A DNA stretch of 64,000 bases from assembly GCA_017562135.1 (NCBI GenBank), contig QEYB01000466.1, positions 62,001 to 126,000 on the forward strand, in the 5' to 3' direction. A program made the translations under genes and the position numbers. Below the pieces are notes generated by a model. It was not told where the DNA came from and did no database searches. It saw only the letters and a program-made list of their open reading frames with translations. This document shows positions 27,257 to 39,530 of this stretch, in pieces (within the stretch, counting starts at the first letter, position 1; every line of letters starts with the position of its first letter). The DNA is from Dipylidium caninum. Lineage: Eukaryota; Platyhelminthes; Cestoda; Cyclophyllidea; Dipylidiidae.

Positions 27257-29681
27257 ATGGTTCTTCCACGTCTCTGGCGTTGCCTTAAACGCACTTTTCA
27301 ACTCACCTTCGGATCAGCATCCGATCCTGATGAGGGGGAAAAAGATAATATTAATAATTGCGCGGCATTACAATTCCAAGAAAGAGATAACCCAGACGCC
27401 TCCCACATCTTGACACCCAAACGATTGTGTCTCGCCTCAGCCGAGCAGAACCAACACAGGGACCCATCGGACGTGGATATCGCTTCTCTCCTACCCCTCA
27501 AGCAGCTTCTCACATGTAACGTCTGTCTCGACTTCGCTGCACAGGCAAATCAGTGTACCAACGGCCACCTAATCTGCCTGCCATGCTCGGCTAGGTTGGA
27601 GCAGGTCTCGTTCTCGACGAAAGACATCAAGACCTCATGCACCTGTCCCGTTTGCCGTGTCTCACTTCGGAATTTCAGAGACGGGAGAGGCATGCAACGG
27701 TGTCTTTTGGCCGAAAAACTCGCTGCTGAACTGCCTGTCAAGTGTCGATACTGTGAGATTTTGCATCCTCGAAAAGTGATGGATCTCCATCAGCGTTCTC
27801 TGTGCGGCCGTCGACCAGTTGCGTGCAGTAATGCTTTGTTAGGCTGTGAATGGAAGGGAGTTTCCCAAGAACTGGAGACTCACCTTGAATACTGCCAAGT
27901 GTGGAACCAACAGCCTTCCGATCTGGTTAAGGAAGTTCATCGTCAACTTCAAGACGCATTTTCATCTACTGCAAATCGGCTTCATCCTTGGCGAGGCCTG
28001 TTGAAGATCCTGGAGGATCGTAAACAAATGCGATTTGGACGACGTTTTCATGGTGGCTTGCGTATGGCTCTTCTTCCCTTCCTTCTGGATCGAACGCCAA
28101 GCCAAGGAAGCAGTGTGTCGTTCAGAAGTCCTCTAGTGTGCCTCTCGCTTGTGCGAAAGCAATCTCTCTTGGTGCAAGTAAGTCATCCTCCAGTTATTCC
28201 GTGGACAAATTACATAGAGGAGCCTTTCTAACGGTTCTCCCTCTAGAGAACACCGAGGATTCGAAATTTTATTAGCCTAGGAAATTTTAAGTGGCTTGAC
28301 GTGGGGCTCAGAAATCGCAAGAGGTAGCCTATCACAGCTGCAAATTACCACCGACACAGTTGTCTGGTGCGTCGGGAATTCCTCAAACACACCTCTCGTC
28401 GAGAGTTATCGTTCACACTTCTTATGAATTTTATTTTATCAAGAATAAAAGTTAGGAGAGGCATTAAATTAGGTTAGTTCGTCCCTATGCTTCTGTAATA
28501 TTCAGACTGTGCAATGTAAATGGCTTTTAAAATGGGTAGTAAGACGATTTGGCCCTTTCTACCATACGGGAGCCGAAGATGGACGATGGGTGAACTGAGG
28601 TTGAAATCAAAATAAAATTGTCATAGATGCGTGAGACGATTTGGCTACCGTGTTTGCTATTCCTGTGTCCAGGTTAAAGAGGGAACTTAAAACTCATGGA
28701 AAGGGGGATTTGTTTGCCTTTGTCTCCCTAATTACGCAGGCTCGAAAGCGAATAAACCAGGGAATACATTGGTTGCGTGGAAGTCAGTGTGACTTGACAG
28801 AGTTAACCAAAAGATGATCTTGTAATTCATAGATGAGCATGGAAATACAGCGGAAGGGAACCGAATCCGACTGCGGCCTCTCCACCTCGGAAACTACCTA
28901 CAAACTTGAAATTAGGAAGTCATCCACTCGTCCCTACTTCCTCAGATCTAACACGGAGAGGAGTCTCTCCGCCCACCCGATTTACTTCTCCCTAATCAGT
29001 CTTACGTGTTTGTCGTTGAATGGTTGTGAAGAGAGCGTTGACTTCGTTGACTCCTGGCATCGGTACGTGGACGAGTCGCCCACTGAAGGGTCTGGCAATG
29101 CCACCAATGTCGTGGAGAATAGAACTGTCGGCGATACGCCAGCATCATCTTCGCCAGCGAGTCGAAACCAGTACCGAATAGTCCCCCTGCCCGAGAATGA
29201 GTTTGATCCACTTCGATGTGGAGTTGGCAGCCATAACGATTTTGTAGAATGGATATCTCCTGACGTTCTCTCAACGCGAGACAGCGTACAGTCTCTCTTG
29301 GCCTTCGCTCTGGACCCAATTCTCTTCAGCACGAGGGTCAGAAAGGCATCGACAATTAACACCACGAGACGAGAACGTCAACGTCAGAGTGGCAGTCAGG
29401 ATGAACATGGAGTGAGCCTTAGTCAGACGTCGTCGTCGTCGTCAGCGGAAGAAGAAGAAGAAGAAGAGGCAGATGCAGAAGGCGAAGAGGACGATGGAGA
29501 AGAGGAGGCGGCGAGGGGAGATAACAATGAAAACGATGATAATGACAATGATGATGATGACGATGATGAAACAATTTATCTCCTAGCTGAAAGTTTTCGT
29601 GTTAGTAGAGAAAATATCACTGCGGAAGGTGAGTCCAATCCTTCCACGGAGCCCGCAGTATCCCCAGAGACTGAGACCTAA
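27257..29681 (+). CDS. CYHR1: Cysteine/histidine-rich protein 1-like (RING plus TRAF-type zinc finger), two exons
   Basis: Exons are 27257-28177 (307 codons) and 28833-29681 (282 codons plus stop). The intron is phase 0, GTAAGT to CATAG, 655 bp, giving 589 residues. A RING-type zinc site uses C87, C90, C100, H104, C107, C110, C130 and C133; the CxNGHxxCxxC spacing is typical of CYHR1/ZTRAF1. A TRAF-like zinc region follows (C163, C166, H178, C183, then C190, C197, H209, C213). The next part aligns loosely with the CYHR1 C-terminal domain, including a VPLP motif near residue 424. Residues 513-553 are almost all Glu, Asp and Asn, an addition I do not associate with the family. Family members are intracellular zinc proteins; ubiquitin-ligase activity would be inference. 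The start is the first ATG after an in-frame TGA at 27185. Confidence 0.86.
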
Positions 29682-29690
29682 ACCTTACAT

Positions 29691-29696
29691 AATAAA
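29691..29696 (+). terminator. AATAAA polyadenylation signal of the CYHR1-like gene
   Basis: Canonical AATAAA 10 nt after the TAA stop, followed by a TG-rich stretch (ATAATGTGATG). This predicts a 3' UTR of only about 25-35 nt. Confidence 0.7.
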
Positions 29697-29719
29697 AAAC
29701 TTCATAATGTGATGTCTAC

Positions 29720-32040
29720 CTTCCTTAACTCACCCACTCCCCGAAGGTGTTCAGTGAGCTTGGCACTGAGTACTGAGGCTTGGAATAGCTGGATTTGGAA
29801 CTTTTTTCATACGTCATAGATACACATATAACGATTCGGACGGTGGGATAAAGCCTGGCATTATGATTTTGGGGCGTAGTGGGGGACCAATTCGAGCGTG
29901 GTTCTCAGCCAATTGAGAATCATGGACCGCCACCGGGGAGGGGGAGCGTCGAGGCACCTCCGAAGACCAATTTCTTCGTCAGTCCAACCCTAAGCCAGAC
30001 AATTCAAAACAGACTGCTGATACGCTAACAAATAGTTGGCAAATTTGATGTGACACGTGAGGAGAAGACCTAGTTGTATCATGTAGACGATTGAAAGAAT
30101 TCAAGACCGTCATTATGAGGCGTTAATGCGATAATTTTGAATGTAAAATCAGCCCGCAAGTAAAAGTTTGAATATTATTTCACATGAGCGAAGGTGCTCC
30201 AATTTCTCCTCGTTAGAAAGTGAAACAGGATCACTCCATTTGTACAATAAAATACCCACCACCTCCCAGCATTCTCCACTGCCTCGCCCCCACCGCCCCG
30301 CGAACAAATGCCAAATGTGTTTGTTTTGGTGCTGTAATATTCGATTTCAAACACCGATGTATAGCGTTTGATGTAGCCGCCCGATTATGTAACAAGATAG
30401 ACACCTTTAGAGGGCTATCAGGCCTTTTTCCTTCTCCTTTAGCATTCTCGCATTTCGAAATGACTGACTGTTCAGGTGTTAGAGACCTCGGGGCTATTGT
30501 TACTTCAGAAAAAGATGAAAAGTACCCTTCGAACACCGTCCAAGCGTGTCCACGAGTGGTACTGATCGCAGTCGTTGACATGGAACTGGAACACCCTCGA
30601 AAATTCTGCGTGGATCCTCCAAATTCCTCGAGTCAACTCCCCGTGGATGGGGAAAACACCTAAAGGTGTGAAGGCACCCAAACTAGCATCGACTCAACGC
30701 GCCAAGGAATGCAGGCGAAGATGCTGACGACGTTTTATGAACATACAAGTCCAATCGGAGAAATGGAGAAAGGTACAAAGTGGAGAAAGTGATTAAAAGC
30801 CTTTGTCGCCGATGTATACATTTTTTTCTGTGTCTTTTTCTTCTTATTCTTAGCAAATGATAAAATATGCGCCTCGTGATACACTTAGACACGTCGGGTC
30901 CCTGCTGCTGGAGTCTGGTCCTACCGCGAATGTCCTGGTGAGAGACGAAGAACGCAAATCCCCGAGACATTAACTTTTCCCGGTGACACTTTGAGCGTTA
31001 GTAGATTGTGGCGTTGACATCCTCAGGCTACGGAACCATCATCGAGAAAATCCGGCTGTCACGCCTTCCTAGACGCAATTTTACTTCTTTTCCTTCACTT
31101 GCATCGTCTAAACTACTCTGCCCTCTCTCGTATCAGCTAGCAACATTTTTCACTCTTCCTTGCGGTCGATGTGCATTTTAGTCCACGACAAAATCGGCTA
31201 ATTAATGTCTATTTCACCTGAACCTAAAATTTTGACTAGTTGCCATAATACTCACCTTTCCTTCGCCAATACATCAACTTTGTGACGGGGAGTAGTCACC
31301 TCCAGTTCGGTAAGGAAGGCTTCATACACCTCGCAAATTCTTCACCGCGACACCGGATGATTCTCCCCAAATCAGGCGGCATTCAGTCCAACTCGGCCGA
31401 AGTTCCTCGGTTAAAATAAACACGTGTGGTTGTCTATTTAGTTCAAGCATAAATTGTGGCTGCCTCTCAGATGCCTTCGAGAGTGCAGTAGTCATCATTA
31501 GTGATATGCCTTTGAACATTCCCGAGGCAACTCCCGAATGCTTTCATTTGTCCGGTTGGGATAAGGCAATTTCAAAGAGGGAGGCAAAAGACCATTGTCC
31601 TTGTTAGGATTCAGGTGCATGTAGGCACATTTACACGCCGAAGTGGAGCAAATCGCATTCTCGCAACACGGAGGGAAACTACCCCGCCTAATTTCTCTCC
31701 CTCTTTTCTTTTAATGCCGAACTAGCACTCGGGGAGATCATTAATCGTGAATACATTAGCCTGCAGGACAGCTTCAATCAAGTTGAAGCTCCGTCACCGC
31801 CGTGGAAAAAGGATTCTCGGTTTCCGGCTCCATTATGACTTCTGAAGACTGTTTGTTTTGTCCTCCCAGTTGGAGAGTATTTCATAATTAAATTAATAAG
31901 GTTGAATTTAGTTTTCATGACTCGGAGATTTTCATGTTCACTTGCCCTTGACCGCCCTTGACAATACAATGGTTCTCCTTGACCTTTTCTATACCATTTG
32001 AGAAGATTTTTCATCCTTTTTATCGCACTGCTAATGATAT
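29720..32040. other. Intergenic, no gene recognised
   Basis: Start of the tail-to-tail interval between CYHR1 and RBM17. A 147-codon plus frame at 30220-30663 overlaps an antisense frame of similar length and has no recognisable motif. Confidence 0.45.
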
Positions 32041-32047
32041 TTAAATC

Positions 32048-32169
32048 GCCTTCTCCTCTTCCGCCTTTTCCTCCTCCTCCTCCTCCTCCACCTTCTCATC
32101 TTTCTCCTTGCTCTCGTCCTTCTCCTCCTCCTCATCGTCCTCCTCACTCTTCTCCTCCTCCTCTTTTTT
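32048..32169. repeat. Imperfect CTC/GAG trinucleotide tract
   Basis: About 120 bp of almost pure pyrimidine on the plus strand, built from CTC, TTC and CGTC units. On the minus strand it reads as a run of Glu, Lys and Asp codons. It is a simple repeat; no flanking domain supports a gene. Confidence 0.85.
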
Positions 32170-34633
32170 CACCATTGTCAAATCCATCTGCCGCCTTTTC
32201 TGTAGGCCGAAACTCACTGTAGTGCAGACTTCCGGCGATTTGAATCTCGGGTCCACCGTCTGCGCTATATTCCCCATGGATATCCTCATCATCGCATCCT
32301 CTTTTTCCTCGCGGACAAGTAGTCACCGCAACCACCGATCCCCTTCGTAGCCCATCTCCACCTTGCCGTGAAAATGTTTCAATGTCAAACCTTCACATTT
32401 TTGAATCGCATACTGAGCGTTCGTCAATCTGTTGATAGCCATCTTTTGTAAATACGTCCAGTTTTACGAGATACCTTATTAGTTTGCTGCTATGTTCAAA
32501 GCAATTCTACCTTAAATACACAAATGCCATGGACGTGACTTTTGTCCCTGAGAACAAAACTGGTGGGGTTTAAAAGGTGACTGCGTTTAAAACAAATGAT
32601 TTTCCTCCTCCTGTTATTTCCGTCTTGAGGCAGGAGGACGCCGAAGGCGGCGTCAGCGCCGGATTCCCTTGTATTGTTTCATCTCATCGCCTTAAAGGTG
32701 CGTATCATTCATCCTTGACATCGGAACTGCAACCTTCCCCCTTTTTTTCTTCTGCAGCCTTGAGAATACCAAAACCTCACGAGCTTCTACTGCCCACAGT
32801 CCGCTTTTTATCGTGTCGACATAAATATATAGGAGGCATGAACTTGGCAAATATTACTTGTCCAAACTTTTATACTGCATTTGCATACACGCAAGACAAC
32901 CATTTCGCCTTCTCTCTGCCTTAAAAGCGTCAAAATGTAGTCGCCTTGCAGCGATTGGATGGAGGTGATGGGGCTTTCTCGCATCCCATTTAATTTTTCG
33001 TGAGTAGTAAGGGAGAAAATGTGTAATCAGCCTCTTGCGTCACCAGGCCCATGGACCCAGTGGGGATGTAGGCGTTCCTCTTCAGGACAGTCATGCCTTC
33101 TCTCCTCGTTGGTGGATGGGATTCCATCTCGTGTTGTGCCGTCTAGTCAGCCCCAAATCAGCCTGATGCCTCCACACATTGAAACAATGAACAAGTGCCT
33201 CTTTTAAGCCAAATGCCACAAGACTCTCCTCTCTGTTACCACTTTTCTCACGAGCAGACTATTCTGGTCACGCAAAGGATCATGGCGCCTCTTCGTCCTT
33301 CTTCTTCCTCCCCCTGTGTGGCAGGACAGGAGGCGATGTTTTTTCGCCAAGAGCGTAGACAGACGCGAATAAAGTGTCATGTCGCGGTGATCTTGTCAGA
33401 TGTTCTGGCCTCCCTCGTCCACCTTCAGCCCTCCTTTTATGACCGCCCACATGGACCCTTTAAACCTCGAAAAAAGATTCTCAAAACTTACTGTCCTTTT
33501 CCATTTTTCGCCCAGGAAAAAGCACTTTTGACATTATGTAGCAGGGGACCACTTCTCTTCCCACTTTATGTACTTTAATCATGTGTAAATGTCTGGGAGA
33601 TACAGTCGCCCTTTGGATGAATGGCCTAGTTCCTCCATTTGAGACCACTTTGAGTTCCCAGGCGATGACTTTGGAAACCAGTTTATTGTAGAAACTCAGG
33701 CAATTACTGACATCTTTGTCTTAGCCTCACAAATGACTACGGCTTTGGTGCTGGGCGGTATGAAGAAGCGCTACAGGTTAAAAGAAATTCTCAATACTAC
33801 CGGCTTTACTACACTTTTCCCAGCGAGAGGAACTTAACATGCTACTGGCGTAGATTCCAACACAAAACGCAACATTATTTCGCAATTACAACTACATTTT
33901 GGTAATATAGAAAAGGATTAGATGTAGACAATTACACAGGCTCTTTCATCTTCTTTATTGCTATTTAATTTCTTCCCATGACTTTGAACAAGAGGCTTCC
34001 TTATCTGCTTGAGAATAGAGTGGGAGATTGAACATATCTTCTTCCGTCGATGTTGGCTTCCTCGTAGTGTCTACGCCAATCTCAGTAGGCAGAGCAGACT
34101 TATTCCAGTCCAGTCCTGCCCGTCTACCCGCATCACCTTTGTTAATACAAATGCCTTGTGAACAGATTTGGTTGGTTATCCTCTTTTTTGAGGATTAACA
34201 GTCAGATATCATTTCGGACTTACTCAGCCGCATAATATTCACATGGGCTACCTATGAATATTTTCCCTCATCGTTAACCTCGGGTGTTTACAAGACCTTG
34301 AAAGTGAGGTGGTGTTAAAGAGAAACATAATTTTCAGTCACTATTTATCATACGAGCCTTAGTTACGTGGGGTGTGTGGACAAGTCTGGGGTTGTGATAT
34401 ATCAGACGAGAGTTAAGGCTTAATTAGTACGAGTTAACCGAGTAAAGTTTGCCTTTAAATATGAAGAAAAATTGAGAAAGGCCTAAGTGGCCGATTGCCA
34501 CTTTGCAATAAAAACTGTAAATCAAGGTACTGACAAGTTGGCAATTTAGTGGACTAGGAAGAGAATTAATAGGTTTGCCATGTTGCTTATTCTGTCCTAT
34601 TTCCTCATTCATCCGCCTGGCGGCGATGAATTT
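32170..34633. other. Intergenic between two CTC tracts
   Basis: No convincing gene, RNA or transposon end. The longest frame (plus 33195-33578) has no motif. Confidence 0.4.
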
Positions 34634-34964
34634 GCCTCCTCCTCGTCCTCCTCTCCCTTTTCTTCTTCCTCCTTTTATTCGTCCTCCTAGTCCTTCTCGT
34701 CCTCCTCCTCCTCCTCCTCCTCGTCCTTCTCCTCCTCCTCGTCTACGTCCTCCTCTTCCTCCTCCGCCTCCGCCTCCGCCTCCTCCTGCTCCTTTTCTTC
34801 TTGATCCTCCTCTTCGTCCTCCTCATTTTTCTCGTGCCCCTCATCCTTCTCGTCCTCATCCTCTTCCTTCTTCTTTTCCCCGTCAACGTCCTTCCCCTCC
34901 TCGTCCTCATCCTTCTCGTCCTCCTCCTTCTCCTCCATCTGGTCCTCGTCCTCGTCCCCCCCAT
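34634..34964. repeat. Long imperfect CTC/GAG trinucleotide tract
   Basis: About 330 bp of CTC, TCG, TTC and CAT units, pyrimidine on the plus strand. It creates a Pro-rich frame on plus and Glu/Asp/Lys-rich frames on minus at the same place, which is expected of a repeat and not of a protein gene. It has the same orientation and composition as the tract at 32048. Confidence 0.88.
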
Positions 34965-35326
34965 TTGCTCCACAGGCCAGAAAGATTCTGCCTTAGAGAC
35001 AATGCCAGGGAAACGTCTGAGGTGTCATATCACCATCTATTCGTCACTTGAGCAACAAAATCTCACATTTGTTGGTGAAAGCATAATAGCCCACTTTACC
35101 CCGTAGGCCGCATTCTCCATCCTATGGGCACCCACAAGGAGGAAATCTTAATGTTGAGACTTTCCGACCCCCATGGAAATGGACGGGGGGTAAATAAGCT
35201 TCTTGCGAATTGGAATGGTCAAAAATGGGTTTTTATGCATTTTTTTTATGTTGTTCCTTGTAAAGCTCTGCGAGGAGTGCCGCGTGGTGGTATTTCTCTT
35301 GTCCTAATTTTCTAACTTATGCAATT

Positions 35327-35695
35327 CTATCCTTTCCGTTGCTGGCACAGAAATGCACCCGCACTGGTATGCCTGCCGCCAGACGGTAAGGAAGAAAAGC
35401 CGCTTCGGGGTACTTTTTCTTCCCTGAGGACTCCTACCATGTCATCTCTTTCCACTTCTTGCCTGTGATAGTTCATGTGAGGCGTTCTACACGGCAAAAC
35501 ACTGAACTCGGTCCCCTTTAGATCTTTCAGTGCGCATCCATGGTATAACATGCCGTGTTGTGCTTCTTGCATTCTTCGAAGCCATGAACGTGTCGCCTTC
35601 TTCTGTCTGGTAGACCGCTTAAATTGTAGGTCATGGGACATGCGGGGTCCGGACAGGTGAATGGCCCTTATTTTACCGCACTCACTTCGTTTCAC
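35327..35695 (-). CDS. Uncharacterised 122-codon open frame, doubtful
   Basis: An ATG-to-TAG frame on the minus strand, basic at its N-terminal end (RSTRQKKATRSWLRR) and without low-complexity sequence. I recognise no family. No flanking splice-compatible exon was found. It may be chance; it is listed because it is the least repeat-like long frame in this interval. Confidence 0.15.
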   Translation of the reverse strand: MKRSECGKIRAIHLSGPRMSHDLQFKRSTRQKKATRSWLRRMQEAQHGMLYHGCALKDLKGTEFSVLPCRTPHMNYHRQEVERDDMVGVLREEKVPRSGFSSLPSGGRHTSAGAFLCQQRKG

Positions 35696-35937
35696 GTATG
35701 AGGGGTTTCACCACAGTCAGAGTCTGCATGCTGCACGTCAAGGCAGTGTGCACAAAAAAGCCTTCCAAATTGGAAGCATATGTTCCTCCCCAAAGGCATG
35801 AATATACTAACTTAAGGAAGTCTGTTTAGCGATCGGTAGTATTTTTTTGTGGCGCCGTTTCCGGGGTCCTCTCGACCTCCCGGTCCTCCTTTGGTGGTAA
35901 CTTCGCTTCCTGGCTAAAGTAGCAACAGCTGTTCTTA

Positions 35938-35972
35938 CTCTTCCTTCTTCTTTTTCTTCTTCTTCTTCTTCC
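35938..35972. repeat. TTC trinucleotide microsatellite
   Basis: About eleven TTC units with one T expansion. It gives a short Glu/Lys run on the minus strand. Confidence 0.85.
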
Positions 35973-36077
35973 CACATGGCATGAAACTTCTTAATTACAC
36001 CCAAATGAAGCAGAAGTGGCGAAGCGTTTATTTTTAATATACGGACAGGAGACTTTGTTGGTCACCTTTGCAAACAG

Positions 36078-36435
36078 ACCAAATGAAATAGCTTATATAC
36101 TACTTACTAATCGTCACTTGTCCCGCCAAATATTTAAAGTTGTGGAGCTGGTTAAATCTGACAAAATGTAAAGTCATGGAAGTGTCATAAATTGAAATCT
36201 CTGTGCAAATAGTCTTTTCTTCATCGTTAATGTGTGTTTTCCAATGTAACCACACAAAAGGTGCTTAGGGCTGTGATACTACTTACTAATCGCCACCTGT
36301 TACACCAAGAGCTTCTGGATGTATAGTTTCTTTAAGTTTAACAAAATGCCAAAATTTCCTGCTATGAAGTTGTTATAACTTGAAAGCCCAGAGACAAATC
36401 AACTTCTTCTCATCAGAACTACAGAATTCGAATGA
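36078..36435. repeat. Diverged tandem duplication, two units of about 179 bp
   Basis: The word actacttactaatcg starts at 36099 and again at 36278, an offset of 179. Similarity continues through gacaaaatg/aacaaaatg, the gaagtgtcataaattgaaa block and a cttcttctcatc-like end. The units look roughly 70% alike. No third unit is visible on either side. Confidence 0.75.
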
Positions 36436-37137
36436 GCCACGTGTGCGATGATTCTTACTGTGTTGAGGCAATTCCCGATCGGAGGGTTAAATGACAATCC
36501 CAACCCTGGACGCCTACCTTTTGACACAGTTCACTTGGCAATATTTACGTTAATGACAAGTGGGCGTACGGCTCGGTCTTAATTAATGACCACTTGAGGC
36601 GCGCCCAGACCATCCCATCCTCGGGGATTCAGGCCCACTTAAGGTAGTGATGTTTTCATGAGTATCTTGCAACTACGTCACAATAATTGGTGAGGAGTGT
36701 CATTGAGAAAAGTTAGTTTAATAACTTTGAAATGCATCATACCGAGGAGGTGAAGGAAGACGAGGAGACGTGTGCCTCGAGGACGAAGTGTGGTAGCATT
36801 GAGGACTTATTACCGCTTTGCCTCTAGGCCCACCTGCGAGATCACTAATGCACACTTTACGGTCGAGGGGTTGCCTTTTCACGAAAGTGAAGATGTGTGA
36901 ATTCCATAATTAATTAATGCGGGAACACCGAGTGAAATGCATTTCAGGCCATTCACTCCGTTTCATACGCATACATCGCCGCCGATTCACTGCGGTCACA
37001 CAAAGAGTGTGAAATGCGATGTGACGCCAGGTTTTGGTGTGACAATCACACTCTCGGACTCTTAGGCTACACCGGACCCGGTGGTGACGGAAGCCAAGGG
37101 GACGAAGGCCATAGAGGTAGGCTCAATCATCCATGAA

Positions 37138-38287
37138 TTACACTGGAAAGTGCGAAATGGGCGTTCGTGTTTAGTCCGTGTTCGGCTACGAATGAGAGGA
37201 GAAGTAGTAATGCGTGCTCGATATGTTTATTTATAAATCCTAACGATCTTCTTAATAGCAACTTTGAAAGCTTTTATCATGTTTGCATCCAATCTTTGTC
37301 TATTTTTCCCCGAAACCAGATAGAAACAAGAAGCGATTTACATCTACTTTTCTTGCACGAATTCAAAATGGATCACAGCGCAACTCGAACTTCGAGAACC
37401 ATGAATGAGGCACTCGAAGATGGATCAGCCAAGGAAAAACAGCTCGCTGTTGGCTCTAAAGCCCCCCTTCTGGCAATCTGAGCACCGTCGACGAGCCCCG
37501 AGGACGTAAGGGCGACTGTGGAATCCGATCCATCCACATTCATTCATGGACTTAGGTCTAAGCTGGAAGCCAACCATCGATGCCCCCGCGCTAAAACATC
37601 TGCGTACATCAAAGAATAAGTTTAACCAGTTTGGCTCATGTGCTGGCCGTGCGAATTGACACCACTGCAGATGATCGACGAGACATAATCGCAGCCATTT
37701 TACACCAAATCCTCTCTCGGGTGAAAAGTGGATTCCGTGAGATAACCGAAGGAGATCGGGTACATGGACAGGTGAGAAGACACCCATCAAAGTGCTCCAG
37801 GGGTGAGCATCCCTTCGTCCTTCCCACAACCAAGGGGAGAAAGCACAACAGCGGCGGAGTCCCGTTGTCGTGCATAAAGTCGGTGTCAGGCGTGAGAAGA
37901 GGCTTACGAAGAAAAAAACTGCCAGCACTGATCAGTCGCCACGGTACCACGTTATTCTATGATGATAAGGCACGACGACCGCATAAATAGCTTCAAGTTC
38001 TCTTCATAAATTAAGTAATTTGCCTACAAGAGGGAATTTTGCCACCTCCTCCACACTCGCCCGCCATTTCACCGACCGATTCGTACCCCTTTGTAAGTTG
38101 GAATTACTCTTAAGGGGAAAGAAATGAGAGTAAACATATTATTCAAAAGGTATATAGGATTTAAGGAATGTTTTGGTACAATGTCGCAGATGACGATGAA
38201 AATTTTTTCGATTGAACATACTAAATGGGTGTGACAAATCGGCTTTTTTCGTTTTGTGTAGTGCTATTTTCATGGTTTACAAGTTAA
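37138..38287 (+). mobile_element. Near full-length decayed mariner element
   Basis: The 5' end TTACACTGGAAAGTGCGAAA leads into GTTTAGTCCGTGTTCGGC, and the 3' end is TTTTCATGGTTTACAAGTTAA followed by TA. A plus frame at 37330-37450 shows the mariner N-terminal helix-turn-helix (LHEFKMDHSATRTSRTMNEA, then GSAKEKQ). Downstream the frame is broken. Confidence 0.83.
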
Positions 38288-38375
38288 TATTTTCGAATCC
38301 GTCAGCGTAGAGGTTTAACGTTTACACAAATTAGTGGTGAACATTATGTTGCCGTGTGTTTCCATTCACCAAATT

Positions 38376-39368
38376 AAAAGGTATTCCCCTTGCTCATTTC
38401 GCAAAATTGTCTTTTGTCCGTATCTCATTTTTTATCACATTTTTCTCCAAAACGAACTGCGGAAAAAGTGCGATTTTTCATCTACTTTCTTGTATAAACT
38501 CAGAGTGAATCGTAGCGCAGCTCAACAGGCTTCGAGAGTCGGGAGTGGATCCGCTGATGAAAAGTGTTGGATGTTGGCTCTAGAAGTTTCGTTGAGGCAA
38601 ATTGACTATTTTGAAGGCGTCTCTGGGAGGACCACCGGCTCGTGTTGGCAACAAGGAAGAAAAAGTAAAGATACTAGTGGGTTCATGTACGTCGGTCCAT
38701 CGAACTACCGCAAGCGCAGTCGACCGACTAACCACGATAGAAAGTGTCCATCTTCGTTGTTTCCTTTGCAATACACGAATGTCACCTTTTTTACACCCAA
38801 ATCACCATTTGTGATGAGAAGTGGATTTTGTGTTACAATCGAGGACGATGAAGGCAAAGGGTAGTTGAGACTACACATGCAGGACATAAGCTTGAGCTGA
38901 AATTTCATCAAAAAGCATTACGGTCAGCACATTGTGGAATGCCTGAGGAGTGGGCATCCATTCTTCCTTCCCACAACCACCAGGCGAAATCGTGCATGAA
39001 GTTGATGTCGTGCATGGGAAGAAACTTGGAAGAAAAAACTAACCAGCACTGCTCAATCGGCACGGTGCAATGCTATTCCATGTTGATAATTCACGACGAT
39101 CACATAAATGCCTTCTATTTCTTTCGACAACTTAAACCACCTCTCCCCACTACGACATTTTACCACTTCCTCCGCATTCACCTGGCATTTCACCGACCGA
39201 TTCTTACTCCTTTCAAAATTAGGAACTATTCTCAAAAGAAGAGAAATACAACTACTCAAATGATATTATAGAAGACTTTAAATCGTTTATCAACTCTAAA
39301 ACGGGCGGGCAGTTGCCCTTCTTCTTTCCCCCTTATGGACAACGCCTGTTTCATAGTTTCCGACCTAA
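38376..39368 (+). mobile_element. 5'-truncated mariner element, near twin of 48438-49608
   Basis: It begins within the element at a block matching 48543 and ends at the 3' terminal repeat GCCTGTTTCATAGTTTCCGA CCTAA. The segment around 39040-39290 is about 90% identical by eye to 49190-49440, far closer than to other copies. It has lost about 100 bp near 39310 that the twin keeps. Confidence 0.83.
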
Positions 39369-39530
39369 TCGACCGGTTTGGATGGAAGCCGCCTTCACGA
39401 GAGGCCTCAGCGCTAACGCGACGAACTGCTGCCATCTCTTGCGTTGATCTACACTTTCACCGGTCTCCACGATGAGATGCGATGAAAGGCGGTAATGCCT
39501 GGCCCAAAGCCTTTGCCTTCCTCCGCCAGC
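39369..39530. repeat. Non-mariner flank duplicated at 49609-49770
   Basis: The sequence just outside the mariner 3' end (cgaccgg, cacgagagg, tctcttgcgttgatctacac, ccacgatgagatgcgatgaa, cctggcccaaagcc) recurs outside the twin element in the same orientation. The duplicated unit is therefore larger than the transposon. Confidence 0.85.

Noticed and set aside
34575..35051. 158-codon Pro-rich plus frame and Glu-rich minus frames
   Set aside because: All arise from the CTC/GAG tract; opposite strands being open together is what a simple repeat produces.
37425..37928. 167-codon minus frame
   Set aside because: It lies antisense to the mariner at 37138-38287, whose transposase remnant reads on the plus strand.
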